A stretch of DNA of 64,000 nt from Paludibacterium paludis (GTDB taxonomy: Bacteria; Pseudomonadota; Gammaproteobacteria; Burkholderiales; Chromobacteriaceae), in assembly GCF_018802605.1 (NCBI RefSeq), contig NZ_CP069161.1, positions 1,860,001 through 1,924,000 on the forward strand, read 5' to 3'. Position 1 is the stretch's first letter. Each line of letters opens with the position of its first letter. This document shows, piece after piece, positions 63,685-64,000 of this stretch. Below the pieces are notes generated by a model. It saw nothing but the letters and a program-made list of their open reading frames with translations, was not told where the DNA came from and searched no databases. A program made the translations under genes and the position numbers.

Positions 63685-64000
63685 TTGGACACTTTTCTGC
63701 AACAGATCCTGAACGGTCTCGTGCTGGGCAGCATCTATGCGCTGATCGCATTGGGCTACACCATGGTGTACGGGATCATGGGACTGATCAACTTCGCCCA
63801 TGGCGAAGTGGTCATGGTCGGGGCGATGGTCACCATCTCGGTGATTTCGGCGCTGACCGGCATGGGCGTCAATCTGCCGGGTCCCGCGCTGCTGCTGATC
63901 GGCGTGATGATCGCCATCCCGGCGTGCATGCTGCTCGGCTTCCTGATCGAGCGCGTCGCTTACCGGCCGCTCAGGGGGGCGCAGCGCCTCGCGCCGCTGA
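63685..64000 (+). CDS. livH: Branched-chain amino-acid ABC transporter permease LivH (3'-truncated by window edge)
   Basis: The first 105 residues are visible. TTG start at 63685 with AAGGAG eight bases upstream; the protein then reads DTFLQQILNGLVLGSIYALI, ALGYTMVYGIMGLINFAHGE, the classic LivH N-terminus with its first two membrane segments. LivH pairs with LivM to move leucine, isoleucine and valine (or short amides) delivered by a periplasmic binding protein. No binding-protein gene precedes it here. It is core-genome in character and marks the right edge of the island. Confidence 0.92.
   Translation, partial: MDTFLQQILNGLVLGSIYALIALGYTMVYGIMGLINFAHGEVVMVGAMVTISVISALTGMGVNLPGPALLLIGVMIAIPACMLLGFLIERVAYRPLRGAQRLAPL

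Overview
The window is GC-rich proteobacterial DNA with tight operons of ATGA/GTGA stop-start overlaps. The two-subunit arginine succinyltransferase pathway, a LivH-type permease and betaproteobacterial-looking insertion sequences suggest a beta- or gammaproteobacterium. A Chromobacterium-like Neisseriales is my best guess from gene content; it is inference, not proof.

Layout. (1) 1-4730: end of an arginine succinyltransferase (AST) catabolic operon (aruF, aruG, astD, astB), closed by a hairpin-T terminator. (2) 4898-20487: a giant Rhs/YD-repeat protein (RHS-A, about 4970 aa) with a LysM module and a low-GC nuclease-like tip, followed by its candidate immunity gene. (3) 20488-24437: island debris, with an orphan coding remnant, an IS481-type transposase fused to a foreign tail, a decayed IS5-type element with intact 21-bp ends, and a HigBA/RelE-type toxin-antitoxin pair. 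(4) 24438-43041: a compact flagellar-type export locus: fliQ fliR flhB flhA flgF flgG flgA flgI flgB flgC fliE fliF X fliH fliI fliJ Y flgD flgE Q fliN fliO fliP and a FliA-type sigma factor. (5) 43043-45156: a reverse-strand operon of two TPR proteins and a 122-aa unknown. (6) 45323-61187: a second giant Rhs protein (RHS-B), nearly identical to RHS-A over much of its first 7-8 kb but with a different tip, then an Imm70-like immunity gene, an orphan toxin tip broken by a stop codon, that tip's probable immunity gene, and one more low-GC gene. (7) 61227-62921: an IS1634-type transposase. (8) 62922-64000: a structured leader and the start of a LivH-type branched-chain amino-acid permease.

How the parts may work together. 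The flagellar locus encodes an export gate, ATPase complex, MS ring, rod, hook and P ring. Within the window it has no flagellin, filament cap, hook-filament junction proteins, stator, L ring (FlgH) or recognisable FliG. At the FliG position is a 171-aa unknown, and a 249-aa SpoA-type protein stands in for FliM, so the order FliF-X-FliH-FliI resembles the injectisome SctJ-K-L-N order. Two giant Rhs toxins with no PAAR domain, no signal peptide and no neighbouring T6SS or Tc genes flank this locus, with TPR proteins between. My main hypothesis is a flagellum-derived secretion machine whose cargo is the pair of Rhs polymorphic toxins, with the TPR proteins as chaperones or regulators. That link is inferred from gene content and position; nothing in the sequence proves it.
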